Shown here: one piece after another, positions 11,531 to 22,517 of the stretch
Numbering within the stretch: position 1 is the stretch's first letter
Layout of the letters: each line of letters starts with the position of its first letter
DNA from: Amoeboaphelidium protococcarum
Lineage: Eukaryota > Aphelidiomycota > Aphelidea
Assembly (NCBI GenBank): GCA_023515745.1
Contig: JALECJ010000255.1
Location: forward strand, 1,746,001-1,810,000
Length of the DNA stretch: 64,000 nucleotides
Direction of reading: 5' to 3'
The notes under the pieces: model-generated
Told to the model about the DNA's origin: nothing
The model's database searches: none
The model's input: only the letters and a program-made list of their open reading frames with translations
Program-made: the position numbers and the translations under genes

Positions 11531-11914
11531 TCATTCTGGGGCAGCGGAGTTTACAAAGAGCATCTAGGAACTGAAGTGACCATTGCTCACACACTGAAAT
11601 GGAGTCTTGGAGTTGTATACGCCTGGCACAACGGGATAGCCGGAGTTATGAACTGGGTCCAAGAAGCAGCCATTTCTACTGAAACTCTCAGCAATGTATT
11701 CGTTAGGACTATTGGCCTTCTGGGTGACCTTCAGCGAGCCGTCGCTGTAAGACACGCAATGGCCGACAACACCAATGGTTGGTTGATAACGACCTGATGG
11801 AATGCCAGAGCAATTCTTGTTAGCAAAGCGGTAGAACATGACAGTTACATCGTCACTCGGTTGTGGCTTTGAAGGAGCGGCAGAAACAGTTGCAATCACG
11901 GCCATCAGTTGCAT
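11531..11914 (-). CDS. Small secreted four-cysteine protein
   Basis: 127-residue frame, ATG at 11914 preceded in frame by TGA, stop at 11531-11533. A short signal peptide (MQLMAVIATVSAAPS) is followed by a beta-rich mature domain with four Cys (KNCSG, GHCVS, NGCFL, FQCVS) that could form two disulfides. No family recognised. It sits convergent to the hexosaminidase gene, 135 bases away. It could be an extracellular or cell-wall protein; the function is unknown. Confidence 0.7.
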
Positions 11915-12356
11915 TTAAGATTACGGATTTCATTTTAGAGATGATTTTATTTAGGAGGATCTGTCTTGTATAAGAGTTTAAAGTTATTTAAAGGTAAAGA
12001 AGAGAGTACGTGGGAATGTCGAAGTCATTCGGAGCAGTATCCAATGTTACTGTAACCTCATGATTTGATATTATTGGAGCTACGTAGGTGAGCAATGTTT
12101 CATCTCATGCTTAGATGCAACGTCCCAAGCGTGGGGTGTAACATGGATAAGTATTGAATGGATGATCATCTGATTCGACGTTAAGAATGAAGGTATAAAA
12201 AAGGCATAATATGGTGTTTAAATGGGTGTAATGCCATAAGCAACATTTCAATTCAGATTGAATGATAAGTGCGCAATAAGATGTATTTTCAATCATAAAT
12301 CAAATGCCAACTTCAATCTTATCCTTCAAGTTTCAAACGCGTAAATATCTAGTATT
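11915..12356. other. Intergenic region
   Basis: About 440 bases upstream of the small secreted protein and downstream of the NmrA-like gene. AT-rich; only short open frames of about 40 codons. No RNA gene or repeat recognised. Confidence 0.4.
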
Positions 12357-13694
12357 TCAGCGAGATTCTGCATAAGTAGGAGTCACAGCGATGGACTAGA
12401 GCTAAGTCACATCCTAAGTCTTGGATTACACAACTTGACCACTCTCACGCGTAGAAGACGACTTGGTCTACCTGGTGCGAACAAAATGTTTCAAATGACC
12501 ATGAAGCTTAGAGACGCTGCGATTGCATTAAGTCAACTACCCATGAATATCAGCAATATCATCTAACAGTAGCTCTACTATCTACAATACCATGTGATGA
12601 TATTCTGCTGGGATCATTTCATATTGTTGACGTAGCAGCTTTTCGACTCTATCAATCTCACCATGACGTTACTGCTGTTCCTGCTCAACTGTCACGCCTC
12701 TTCGCTACTTTCCTTTACCAACCGCACGGTAGAGGTCAATATTACGGGTGAAAAATTCATATATTGTGGTAATCTCGTCACGCAGCTCATATCTCAGAAA
12801 GTTTGACTCTTCATGAACGAGTTTGTCAGCACACAGCAGGTCGAAACACTCCACAATACCGTTTGACATCTTCTGGGAGTATCCTTTAAGTCTTAGCAAT
12901 TGATAAAACGCGTCAAATGTCACTGGTTTATACTGAACATCATGCATGACAGCTGCTGATGCAATATTGGCCAACTGTACTCCATTGACTGATTAAGTTC
13001 CCACCAGATCGAAAGTCTTGTTCTGATTATCATCTGAATTGATCAATGTCCTGGCGATGAATCTTGCCACGTCAACCAGGCTGACCGGTACAAATCGATG
13101 ACTGGATAGTGGAAGAGGAAGTGTACCATTCTTAATTTCTTGCGATAGTGCTAGCATTAGTTCCATCTGGATCCCCATCCTGATAATGCAAAAATTACAC
13201 TCGAGCGATTTAACCAGCTCTTCCATCGCTTCATACTCTTTCAACCATTCAGATTTGCCCAGGTGCGAGCCTTGACTAGATACGAGCATCACGTATTCCA
13301 TCGACTTTGATTTAAACAGTTCACCACAAAGAACGTTGAAGTGCTGGAAGCGATTGTCGTCAGTATCTGGGATAATTAAGCAATGTGTTGCATCAGCCAA
13401 CGCTACTCTCACTTGATCACTACTGTTTGGATCAAAAATGTTGAATATGAAGTTGTCTGATCTGAACACTTCTTTCAGATTATCTGAAGCCTGAGATTAC
13501 TTTGAACTATCAACACCGACGACGACGTAGTCCCAGTGCATATCAAAGTGCACCGGTTTCCCAGATGCGACAGGAGCAGCATGGATCGCATACGACTAAG
13601 TGATCTCGTGCAGGGTGTAACTGCACAAGTTTGTAGTGGATCCATAAACGAACAGGATTCTCTTTTAAGGTGTTGGCTCTGCGTTAATCTTCAT
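12357..13694 (-). CDS. NmrA-like / atypical SDR protein
   Basis: Intronless 445-residue frame; ATG at 13694 (MKINAEPTPQKRILFVYGSTT...) and TGA at 12357-12359. The fold is an NmrA-like Rossmann protein: beta strand KRILFVYGST, VRVALADATHCLIIPDTD, YVMLVSSQGSHLGKS (the usual catalytic-region serine), FCIIRMGIQMEL and RFVPVSLVDVARFIARTL. The glycine-rich nucleotide-binding loop is weak (GSTTNLCS), so NAD(P) may be sensed rather than used in catalysis, as in NmrA and HSCARG. The C-terminal 130 residues are a Gln/Lys-rich helical extension absent from typical family members. Substrate unknown. Confidence 0.7.
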
Positions 13695-13941
13695 CACTAT
13701 GTTTACTTATACGCTATCACAGGAATGGAAAAGACTAATGTCAACTGATTAATAAGTTCACGTTATAACCAAATTGATAGCGTAACAGTGTCGCGTCATC
13801 ATTTGATTAGTTGTGAGCTGTCGACTTAAAGGATTTCATCACTGTAAAGGTTTTATAGAATGTGAGTTTACGTATGCTACTTATATTCAATGAAATCTAT
13901 GTTTATTAAATCAAGATCATACACTACCATTCATCATTTCA

Positions 13942-16900
13942 TCATACACGAGTGTGAGCTAGAGTTGGGTCATTGAAGCTGACATCAAAGTCCTATTCCA
14001 CCAAATACGAGGTGCCAGTAGCGTTAGTTTTGTTGGTCTTCTTAACCAGCTTCTCTGTAGCAGAATCCTACTTGTTAGTCTGTCTCAACAGTAGAGCCAT
14101 GATTAACCATCTAGAATCTTCAGCCAGTCTATCAGCGCAAATCAACAGTGCTCGAATCTATAGGAAAGTGAGCACCGCTAGAGCACCGAATCCCCAGAAC
14201 GCGGCGTCAAATCCCACCAAGGAACTTTAACACTGTCCTTCAACTTGAGCCAACTCTTGAGCAATAGGCTAACAATCAACAAGCCTATCCAGTGGCTCAA
14301 TAATGTCCGCTGCAATTCTAACTAGAGTTGGATACACTAGAGATGGAAATATATTTTATGGCTCTGATTATACAAGCGTATCCAAAATTCGCTATCCTAC
14401 AGCGCCAAATATGCTCCGATATGCTGAAATACCATCAGCTTTGACCTAAATCTGAACATATAAATCTATAAGATTATTCAGGTTGTTCTTGGCTTTACTT
14501 TACGCTTCTTGAATTTGATTGAGCAAAGTTTATATCTTGATCACCACCACATCGTTGACCTGAGATACGCCAACAGTTTTATACTGGTCTGAACAAAGCG
14601 CAGGTGTTTAAACACCAGATGCGGTAAAGTAAGTCTCGTTCACACTACTTACATAAGCAAGAAGTTGATTTCGAGAGTTATCTACCAAATCAGATCGTCT
14701 TAAAATAGGCTAATTCAACGCATTTACGTATTGAGTCGTCGGTGCTGACGCCAAGGTCCCTACAATCTCTTTAAGTTTATCATCCACTCCTTGTAAATTG
14801 TTTACAATATAAATCAATCCATCTCGGACAGCCGCTTAAAAACTACCAAAATTATAAGCTCCTCCAGCCGATCCTGATAACTCTACAGCCATTCTTGTGA
14901 TATTAATGCTAGACTAAAGAGATGCACCCAAATCTCGATCCTGAGCAGCTAGTCTATCCTCAACATAGTTGACAGTCATCTAGATGTAAGCACGCGAATT
15001 GTTAGCCAGACAGTTCTAACGACTTAAATAAGCCTGGTTTATATACTTTGGAACATCCATGCCGGGAGCCAAAACATTTAATCCAGACTGCCATGTAGAG
15101 AACCTCTCGTTGGCTGCATTGCACATGTTGACATTGAGATAGGCGAATACCAGAGTTAATCCACACAGAGCCCAGAACGTCGCTAGAATTAAAGCATGAC
15201 AAACATTCATGAATCTTACAAATCTAAATCGACCAAAGAGCAGTAACAAGGCACTAGCCAGAGTAGCGAAAAAGCTAAACATTATTGCAACGTATGCGCC
15301 ATTCGATCTGAAGGCCATAAGGGACGCTCCTTAATTCAGTGCCGATTGCGCGTCTCTGGTGGCATTTGATAACGCTACGTTAGCAAACTACATACCAGCA
15401 CGGCTATTAGATTGAACTGTAACTCCAAAATTGAACAAATTCTGAGCCAATCTGTTAATCATTGGAATATTTACCGAATCGTACATGGACTAAATATAGC
15501 TCTGATACAATCCACTTTAGGTATCAATTGAGGGCAAACTGTCATTGATCTTGGCCACTTGAGCGCTAAACGAAGATAACCCATCAAAATCCACACTGGC
15601 AACAGTATCACTATATAGTGTTGGTAGAAATTATGACTTTATCACACAATCCGGAATCTAAGGACTTTACATATCAGTCAAGGCACTCGTGACATAATTG
15701 TTTAACTGTTCAACCAACAACTTCAACTCATCAACGTTCGACGACAACTCTGATACGTTCCCCATATATTATCTCAAATTCTACTATAATCCAGTAATAT
15801 TAGCCAGAAAGGTTGATGTATTCGGATACAACAGTGGAAACATGTTCTGAGTAAATTTAGCTTACGGCAGCTTAGTGATAGAGTAAGCGTAGTTGGACAT
15901 TGTCTGGTTAGAATACATGGTGGCAAACGACTATTCGAGAGTGGTGGTAGTATTCTACAGCATTCCAAGCGATTTAAACGCAGTCTTTGCAAATGAGTCA
16001 AACGAGTTGTCCGCCTGAGCAGATGCAACTGAAGTAATGATCAGACAACTCAATTGCAAACCCAGTACTATCAGTAGAAAGAAGACAGCATTGAGACGCT
16101 GGGCGAAGGAGTAGATACGAATCTTCTCGCTCTTGTCATCATCATCTCCCATCAGAGCTTTCTGCTTCTTCTTCTCACGCAGCTTTCTCTCGCGCTCCTT
16201 CTCTAGATCTCTGGCAGTGAGGCCCTTAGCAGCTGCCACCTCAGCGTCTTGAACTTCTTTCTCCTCCTGCAATGCCTTCTTCTTCCGCATCTTCTCCTTC
16301 TGCACCTACCTGTAAAACCCATGAATCATGAAAGGGGCGCTTAGCAGAGACAGCAGAGATAACAAAAAGGTAATCACCACAACGATGATAGCCGCCGTAC
16401 TGTTACTCAAAATAGTACCAATATCGTAAAAGTTGTTGGCATCAAACATTTACACGACATATGAACGCATAAGTGACTCCCTGAATGGACGCGCCATGCT
16501 TACAAACCAATTCAGAGGGCCATCATAAGCATATGGAAGTGCGCCATTCGGAGTGTAGATACTCGGGACAGATTAGTATCGGAATTGTTAGGCAATCTAA
16601 TCAACTGGACTGATTCCCGGATTAAGCACCTTGGTGAAATTAAAATTTGGCATTGCAGTAAATGTTGGAGTTGGTGATGTAGTTGTTGTTGTTGTTGTTG
16701 TTGTTGTTGTGGTTTAAGCAGTATTAGTTGCATTTACACCCAATTCAGTATAGCTCACACAATATCCATCTTGTACTTGGTTGACAACATCCAGAGGGGA
16801 GGAGGTCAAATTATACCGATAGTCCACTTGGAAGCACGCGCCTGTTGAGTTTGAGGCCTAGCAGTTGGCCTGCTTCAAACTATAAGATTCATTCACAAAA

Positions 16901-17073
16901 GCAGAAGAATCTATACTCTGATAGAATAAAGTGTCCAAAACAGTTTGATTCTGAATCTATGACTTAACAGTGTCATTAACTCCAGTGCAATTGGTAAAGT
17001 CATAATTCGCTGCTGCACTAATATGCCACGCAAAAGCGGCAATCAATGTAATGATGACCAGCCACTTAACCAT
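13942..17073 (-). CDS. Prominin-like pentaspan membrane glycoprotein
   Basis: 1043-residue single frame, ATG at 17073, TGA at 13942-13944. A signal peptide (MVKWLVIITLIAAFAWHISA) leads a Thr-rich extracellular segment. Then come TM1 (about 220-240), a K/E-rich cytosolic loop (KEKMRKKKALQEEKE), TM2 (AVFFLLIVLGLQLSCLIITS, about 325-348) and a ~240-residue extracellular loop. TM3 and TM4 (about 593-646) are separated by a very short turn, followed by a ~300-residue loop, TM5 (about 955-972) and a cytosolic tail. Spacing of five helices with two large Asn/Ser-rich outer loops is the prominin (CD133) plan, though longer than the human 865 aa. Prominins mark membrane protrusions and bind sterol. 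Sequence identity is low, so this is a topology-based call. Confidence 0.6.
16682..16710 (-). repeat. GTT microsatellite encoding a poly-Thr run
   Basis: About nine GTT units on the + strand read as consecutive Thr codons (AAC/ACA frame) in the first extracellular domain of the prominin-like protein. This region is likely O-glycosylated. Confidence 0.85.
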
Positions 17074-17355
17074 TATTCAAAGTCACTATTGATATTGTAC
17101 AAGTCACTATTAATCTTTGTTGGTTGAATTACTTCGTACAAGCATTAAATAAATATATAAAAATATACCAGTGATAGTTCCCATCTGGTATCCAAGCTAA
17201 CGGTGATCTATTTTTGACATCATGGCAACCAATAAAGGTTGGTAACTGCAATACGAAAAGCTGTACTAGTAAGGAACTTACATTACGTTTGATGATGATA
17301 AAAATAAAAAGGCAAAACAACAAGATATAAGTTACTACTAGACACACTATCTTAA

Positions 17356-18474
17356 TCATTCTTCTTTTGCGTGACCAGAGAGGACAACGTTACTCACGTC
17401 AGATTCATCGCCAATGCTCTTACCGTCAGCGGCCGATGGCTCTGATTTCGCCGCTGAAACAAAACCGTACGCTTCATCCTCAGTAACTTCCACCGCTTTA
17501 TAACCACCCTTCATTGACGCAGCCTTCTTCGCAGCTTTGTATGCTTTATATCGCTTATCAGTACCGAAAGCCCAGTCCCAGATTCTAAAACTAGAGCCAT
17601 AGTTGCCCAAGAACGCCATATGATGATGATCGTGAAAATCTGCACCAGCCCAGAATGGCATCCAATTATGTAGACTCCATGGGAAATCGTAGCCAGAGTG
17701 AGCATCAACTGCTTAAACTAATCTAACAACTACCCAGAAGAAAACACTCAAAATATGTAAACCATCACCGGGGACCTTACCACTCAGACCAAGTTGATTC
17801 AAGGCAAACACGTACATGAAAGGACCCAAAATAGTGCCTATACCCAAAATCAGAGTCTCGGCAGGGTGGGCATACTCGGCAGTCATACCAAAAGGGGCAC
17901 TGAACTCATGATGAACCTTGTGGATTTTCTTATAAATCAGCTTATGGTGCAAAAGTCTATGAAACACATAGTGATAAAAGTCTTCAATTACCAAAAATAG
18001 ACACGATTCCATAATCATTCTAGACCAGGACGGTAGAGGAACTTGCGTCACCTTCATCCCCATAGCCTCAGCAGTTGGGTGAAAACCAATTTGCATAGGC
18101 AACTGCACAAACAAATGCTAAATTACGATGGTGCGAAAACACTTCGAAAGCAAGGCTGGTGTATTCTCGCGGTCTTGAATCTTGTACTTGCGCAAGGCAG
18201 GAATATAGTCACATAGCATGAACGGCAAGTACCTGCAGAAGTAGGCAATCTCATGCATGGTAAAGGATAGAATAGTAGTCACCACTATTGGATCACGTCC
18301 CTTGTACAATTCCAGCCAAAACTGTTCAAACCAAGTTAGTCTACACTATTATCATCATTGTCATTACGTAATCACACAAAGTTGAGCGTAAAACTGACAG
18401 TACTATACTTACTCATAGTTGGGCGGTAATTGATCAGCGAAACCACCAAACACAGCACCCGAAGTAGAATTCAT
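17356..18474 (-). CDS. ERG25: C4-methylsterol monooxygenase (ERG25/MSMO1)
   Basis: Exons 18413-18474 and 17356-18340; the 72-nt intron GTAAGTATAG...AGTGTAG splits codon 21 (348 aa). Typical start: [12 protein letters not shown] | [18 protein letters not shown]. Membrane helices and the three His boxes of the fatty acid hydroxylase superfamily are present: HRLLHH, HKVHHE, and HDHHH in [17 protein letters not shown]. It oxidises C4 methyl groups of sterol intermediates in the ER. The C-terminal tail ([14 protein letters not shown]... GHAKEE) is longer and more charged than in yeast Erg25. Squalene synthase and a second family member lie 12 and 22 kb away. Confidence 0.93.
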
Positions 18475-19203
18475 AATAGAAAATCAACGTACGGAAGAGC
18501 TAGATGCAAATATAATAATCTCTAGAGTAGAGTGTTGAGGTAACGTGAACGTGCTCTGAAATGGAAAGGAACAGAGAAATGGAGATCTGAAACGCCACTT
18601 CTTCCCGCGAGCCCACTCACTCAAACAGACAAAGATAGGGTACTGTAGACTGACATACGCCTGTTTCGTCATTTGAAACATCTGAGAATTCTCCCGATTT
18701 GAACCTACAGTATCAAAAGATCATAGCATGGTACTTCAACTGGCTATACACTTCCTTCCTTTCGTGACATTTATAAAATCAGACATCCAGTTGCATCCTG
18801 TTTCAATATCTTCCACCATGGCATGGAACATAAGACTGTAGTTCTCAGTCAATATGTTTTTTTTCTTAAATGAACTGAACTAGCACTGGTATTGTCTTAA
18901 TTATATGCAAATCTACGTATATTGTATGTTTTTAAATGCATACATTGTACAATGTTTTCGCTAATTTTACATCAGAAACGCGCCCATTTTATCTTCACAC
19001 TGTGGTCTTAGTTCGCGTACAACATCGTATAAGGATGGGAGAGTTGCTATTTTCAAATGCCAGTTCGTTCGTTCGCTTGACCATCTTTTCGTTCGCTCGT
19101 TCTCTGAATCTTTCCTCTCGATAGCATTGAGCAGCTGTACAATTTAGCTCATAGAGAGTTTTCATAGTGGAAATAATTTATATATATTGGATTATCCTGA
19201 ATT
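18475..19203. other. Divergent intergenic region between ERG25 and NDUFA9
   Basis: About 730 bases. A code-6 open frame runs through it (18728 onward, +), but it overlaps the NDUFA9 start in another frame and looks accidental. It holds an AAACGCG element near 18976 and the GTTCG repeats described below. Nothing else recognised. Confidence 0.4.
19063..19101 (+). promoter_or_regulatory. GTTCGTTCG repeats upstream of NDUFA9
   Basis: GTTCGTTCGTTCG at 19063-19075 and a second block TCGTTCGCTCGTTC at about 19089-19102, 100-140 bp before the NDUFA9 ATG. The same motif precedes UQCRC2 and, in a shorter form, ALDH7A1 at similar distances. A shared activator of genes for mitochondrial proteins is an inference. 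Confidence 0.45.
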
Positions 19204-20409
19204 ATGTTTCTAAAATAGTGCAGATAGTTGGCGACTAAAGTGTCTAGTCAAGAGGGAACTTAGGTGGCTGCATCATCAAAATCCGTGGCTCCGAATGCAT
19301 TGACTGTTGGAGATCCCTTGTTCAAGGGTAAATTTATTAAGCAAGGCGGTGGTGGCAGAATGTCTAATAGTGGCCACACAGTCACCGTGTTTGGCTGTAC
19401 TGGCTTTCTTGGTCGATATCTGGTTCAGCAGTTGGCCAAGAGAGGATCGCAGGTGGTCGTTGCCTACCGAGGATCCCCCGAAGATGTTCGTCATCTCAAG
19501 GTGACTGGAGATCTGGGCCAGGTGGTTCCTCTGCGATTTGATAGTCGCGATGATGACTCGCTGGTGGAATGTATGAGACACTCTGATACTGTATTCAATC
19601 TGGTGGGTCGTGATTATGAGACTAGAAACTTCACATTTGATGGTGTACACGTTGATGCTGCGCGTAATATCGCTCGTGTGGCCAGGGAAGTTGGTGTGGC
19701 TAGATTTGTTCATGTCTCCGCTCTGAACAGCGATCCTTTGTCCCCATCCTAGTTTTATGCTAGCAAAGGCCGCGGTGAAGAGGCAGTGTTGAAGGAGCAT
19801 GAGGGAGCTGTTATCGTACGTCCTGGGCAGATGTTTGGTTGGGAGGATAGATTGACTTAGTACCTGGGCACTACGGTCACTCATCCTGTGAAGAGATGGG
19901 CCACTGGTGGGTATATTCCAATGGTTCATGGCGGAGAAAGATAGTTCAATCCTGTGTATGTTGGAGATGTTGCGCACGCTATTTATAACGTTCTGAATGT
20001 GGAATAACCTCATAAAGTGTACGAATTCCACGGTCCTGATCGCTATGTGTATCGTGAGTTTGTGAGACTATTCTGCGAGTATGCACGCCGTCCATACTTC
20101 CCTCTAAATGTCCCACACAAACTGTATCGCTCTATTATGGGTCAGATTGCAGCGGTCAATCCATTGAATCGTTACAATTAGCACGATGTTGATCGAGCAA
20201 CTATTTCTGATACCATCCACGATGCTTCAACTGTGATTGGCGGTCAAAAGTATTCTGTAGGCAAGTTTTAGGATGTTGGTCTGAGACCGTAGAATACAGA
20301 GGCTCTGTTGATTAGATTTGTACGTCACTTTAGAAGCGATGAATTTGTCGATTCTCCAGCCACTTTCGGGGAGACTCATTACTGGCGTCAGTTGCAATAG
20401 AGAAAGTGA
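19204..20409 (+). CDS. NDUFA9: NDUFA9, 39 kDa subunit of mitochondrial complex I
   Basis: 401-residue frame. The chosen ATG (19204) gives a basic, Ser-rich mitochondrial presequence (MFLKQCRQLATKVSSQ). The mature part is an atypical SDR: VTVFGCTGFLGRYLVQQLAKRG (Rossmann loop), VVPLRFDSRDDDSLVECM, SDTVFNLVGRDYETRNF, FVHVSALNSDP, FYASKGRGEEAV, IVRPGQMFGWEDR. These match NDUFA9 closely. The subunit binds NADPH and stabilises the Q-module junction of respiratory complex I, so the organism has a canonical aerobic respiratory chain. Many Gln are TAG, including the one in the SPSQFYASK loop. Confidence 0.95.
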
Positions 20410-20525
20410 TTATATTTATATAAAATGATTAACTTTATTAATTGAGCATCTTTTACATTCTAAAATCATCATGCTTTAATAACTACTATAATACCAGCAT
20501 TTAAACAAAAACTTTAATAATCAGA

Positions 20526-22361
20526 TCAACCCATATACAAATTCATGTCTACATCCAACATTGTGCAAAGTTCTCTCGTAGCTTCTGATGTGAGATTCTG
20601 AACTAACATTGACAGCATAGACTTTTATTCATCATTCTCAATATACTCCAACTCTGATGGTAGTGGTTGATACTTTTTGACTTGGTCAGGGAATGCCAGT
20701 TGTAGTTGTTAATGTATACCACACTTGACAAGTGTTATATTGACCAAATGATGTAACGCTCGTTCAAGATGTTCACTCTAATCCATAAGATCATCATCAT
20801 CCAAATTATTACCAACATCCACCCCAGGATCAGAGGTGGCAGCGGAAGAGCTTCCCTAACCCATCTTCGACATTAGCCGTTACAAATGCTCAGCTTCATC
20901 CAATAATGTTAATCTGAAAAACTTTCTACTCCACCACCGAAGTCGCTACTCAATCTCTTCCACAAATTAAATGTAATCCTCTCCTGCTTATTAAAAATAG
21001 GAGAAGAACAAAGTGGACCATACTTGATACTAAGCTTCAAGTCTTTATGAAAGTGATTTTACTTGTAGATCAGCAGGAGATAATTACCACACCAAAGGCA
21101 GACAGTCCACGTAATGCAATAGACATACTAAAACATCAGATCTATGCTCAGTATCAACAAAATCATTCACGAAAGGTTAAAACTAATCCATCCAGTCAAT
21201 ACCTTGAGGATCACTTTTTATGCACTCAACCATCGCGCCAACATATAGAGCTTTCGCTTCATCCAGCGATAAATCTAGATCAATATTCTGATTATTATCA
21301 TTAGATATCGCAGCCATTTCATAAGGATTATCCTCCTATTACGCGTCGTCTTCCATTCTATTCAAAATGAGCATGATGACTTTGTAAATCTCCACAAATG
21401 TCCATTTAACTACACTAGACTTTAACGAAGAGTATGACACAGATTCTTCACTCTTCGATTACAAGGTTGTGATAAATCCACAAAGTGCCTTAAAATCCTT
21501 CTCAGCAAGTAGAAGATCCATGTAACAACATACAGTGGCGCAATCATAAAATCCCAACTCATTGATACTCTTCTCCAGCAACTGCTTAGCCTTGTGGAAG
21601 TAGGCATTATCAACATCTCCACTACTGAGAGAATACGCAATCATTCCACCATATGCATTATGAAGCGGTATAGATGCACAGCGACTTGTATGCAAGCACT
21701 AGTCCATATAATCATACGCTTCCTTGTCCATATGGAAGAAGAGAAGGTAGAAGACGCGCTCCAGAATAAAGTGGTCATGAAGGACATGCGCTGGCGACAC
21801 CCGCGGAAACAGCCGGAGACTCAACGTGCTCAACCACTAAAGATATCTAAGCACTGCATTCTATGACTCTTCGCTAAATTCTATTGCATGCTAGTTATCA
21901 TCATTATCATCAGTCAGGCTGTCATTTAGGGCGTAGTGAGAAGCATTGCGCATTCCCGCCTGCATTACCAAGTGTAATCCAATTTTTATCATATGCTCCG
22001 TGATAGTCCTTGGCGGATGCAAGATCAGCTCCAAGAATATCCGCCTGGCATCTTCCAGCTAATTATTTAAAAGGCAATAGTGCAAATGATTGATCATGTG
22101 AGAGTAGGCCACATTTCTGCTATATCTACCGTATTTAAAAATTTCATATATCAGCACCTGACCGCCACTATACCATGTCTAGAATACTTCAGTTGGGAAG
22201 TTTAGAGACGCATGGGCACTCGGCGCTTATCGGAAATAGCGTGACATTTGTAATTATTAAGGAATTTTTAATGAATTGAGAGTTACTCGGTAGGCATCGT
22301 CATCAGCAGAAAATGGAAAGGGAGAAGAAGGAAGAGAGAAGAGGAAGCGTTTAAAAGGCAT
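20526..22361 (-). CDS. Helical-repeat protein, possibly TAF1A-like
   Basis: Single frame of 611 residues from ATG 22361 to TGA 20526-20528. The body is made of helix pairs reminiscent of TPR/HAT repeats (YSHMINHLHYCLLNNQLEDARR, AYFHKAKQLLEKSINELGFYD). A Ser/Asp-rich linker follows (SKMGQGSSSAATSDPGVDVG) and then a helical C-terminus. The stretch WYSGGQVLIYEIFKYG... LNNQLEDARRIFLEL resembles the N-terminal part of TAF1A (TAF-I 48), an RNA polymerase I SL1 subunit, but the match is weak and seen by eye only. The N-terminal ~20 residues are unusually Phe/Pro/Ser-rich, so the true start may be the next Met (22247). Confidence 0.55.
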
Positions 22362-22517
22362 TGGTACTCACTCTCCCACTACAATATCATATACCACATG
22401 CATGTGCGCTTAAAACTTTGCAGCAACAGCGCACCTATATAGTAGAAAAGCATTAAAAAGATAATACTAATATATATATTAATTTCGCAATTCAGAATTA
22501 TTCAAAAGTCACGCTCG

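Noticed and set aside
17000-17359. 119-codon minus-strand frame whose ATG overlaps the ERG25 stop (ATGA) and which encodes an N-terminal hydrophobic helix
   Set aside because: It runs into the prominin-like gene on the same strand in a different frame and has no recognisable family; the ATGA overlap is probably accidental.
18728-19306. Long code-6 open frame on the + strand upstream of NDUFA9
   Set aside because: It overlaps the well-supported NDUFA9 start in another frame, covers promoter-like GTTCG repeats and shows no domain. With only one stop codon, frames of this length arise by chance.
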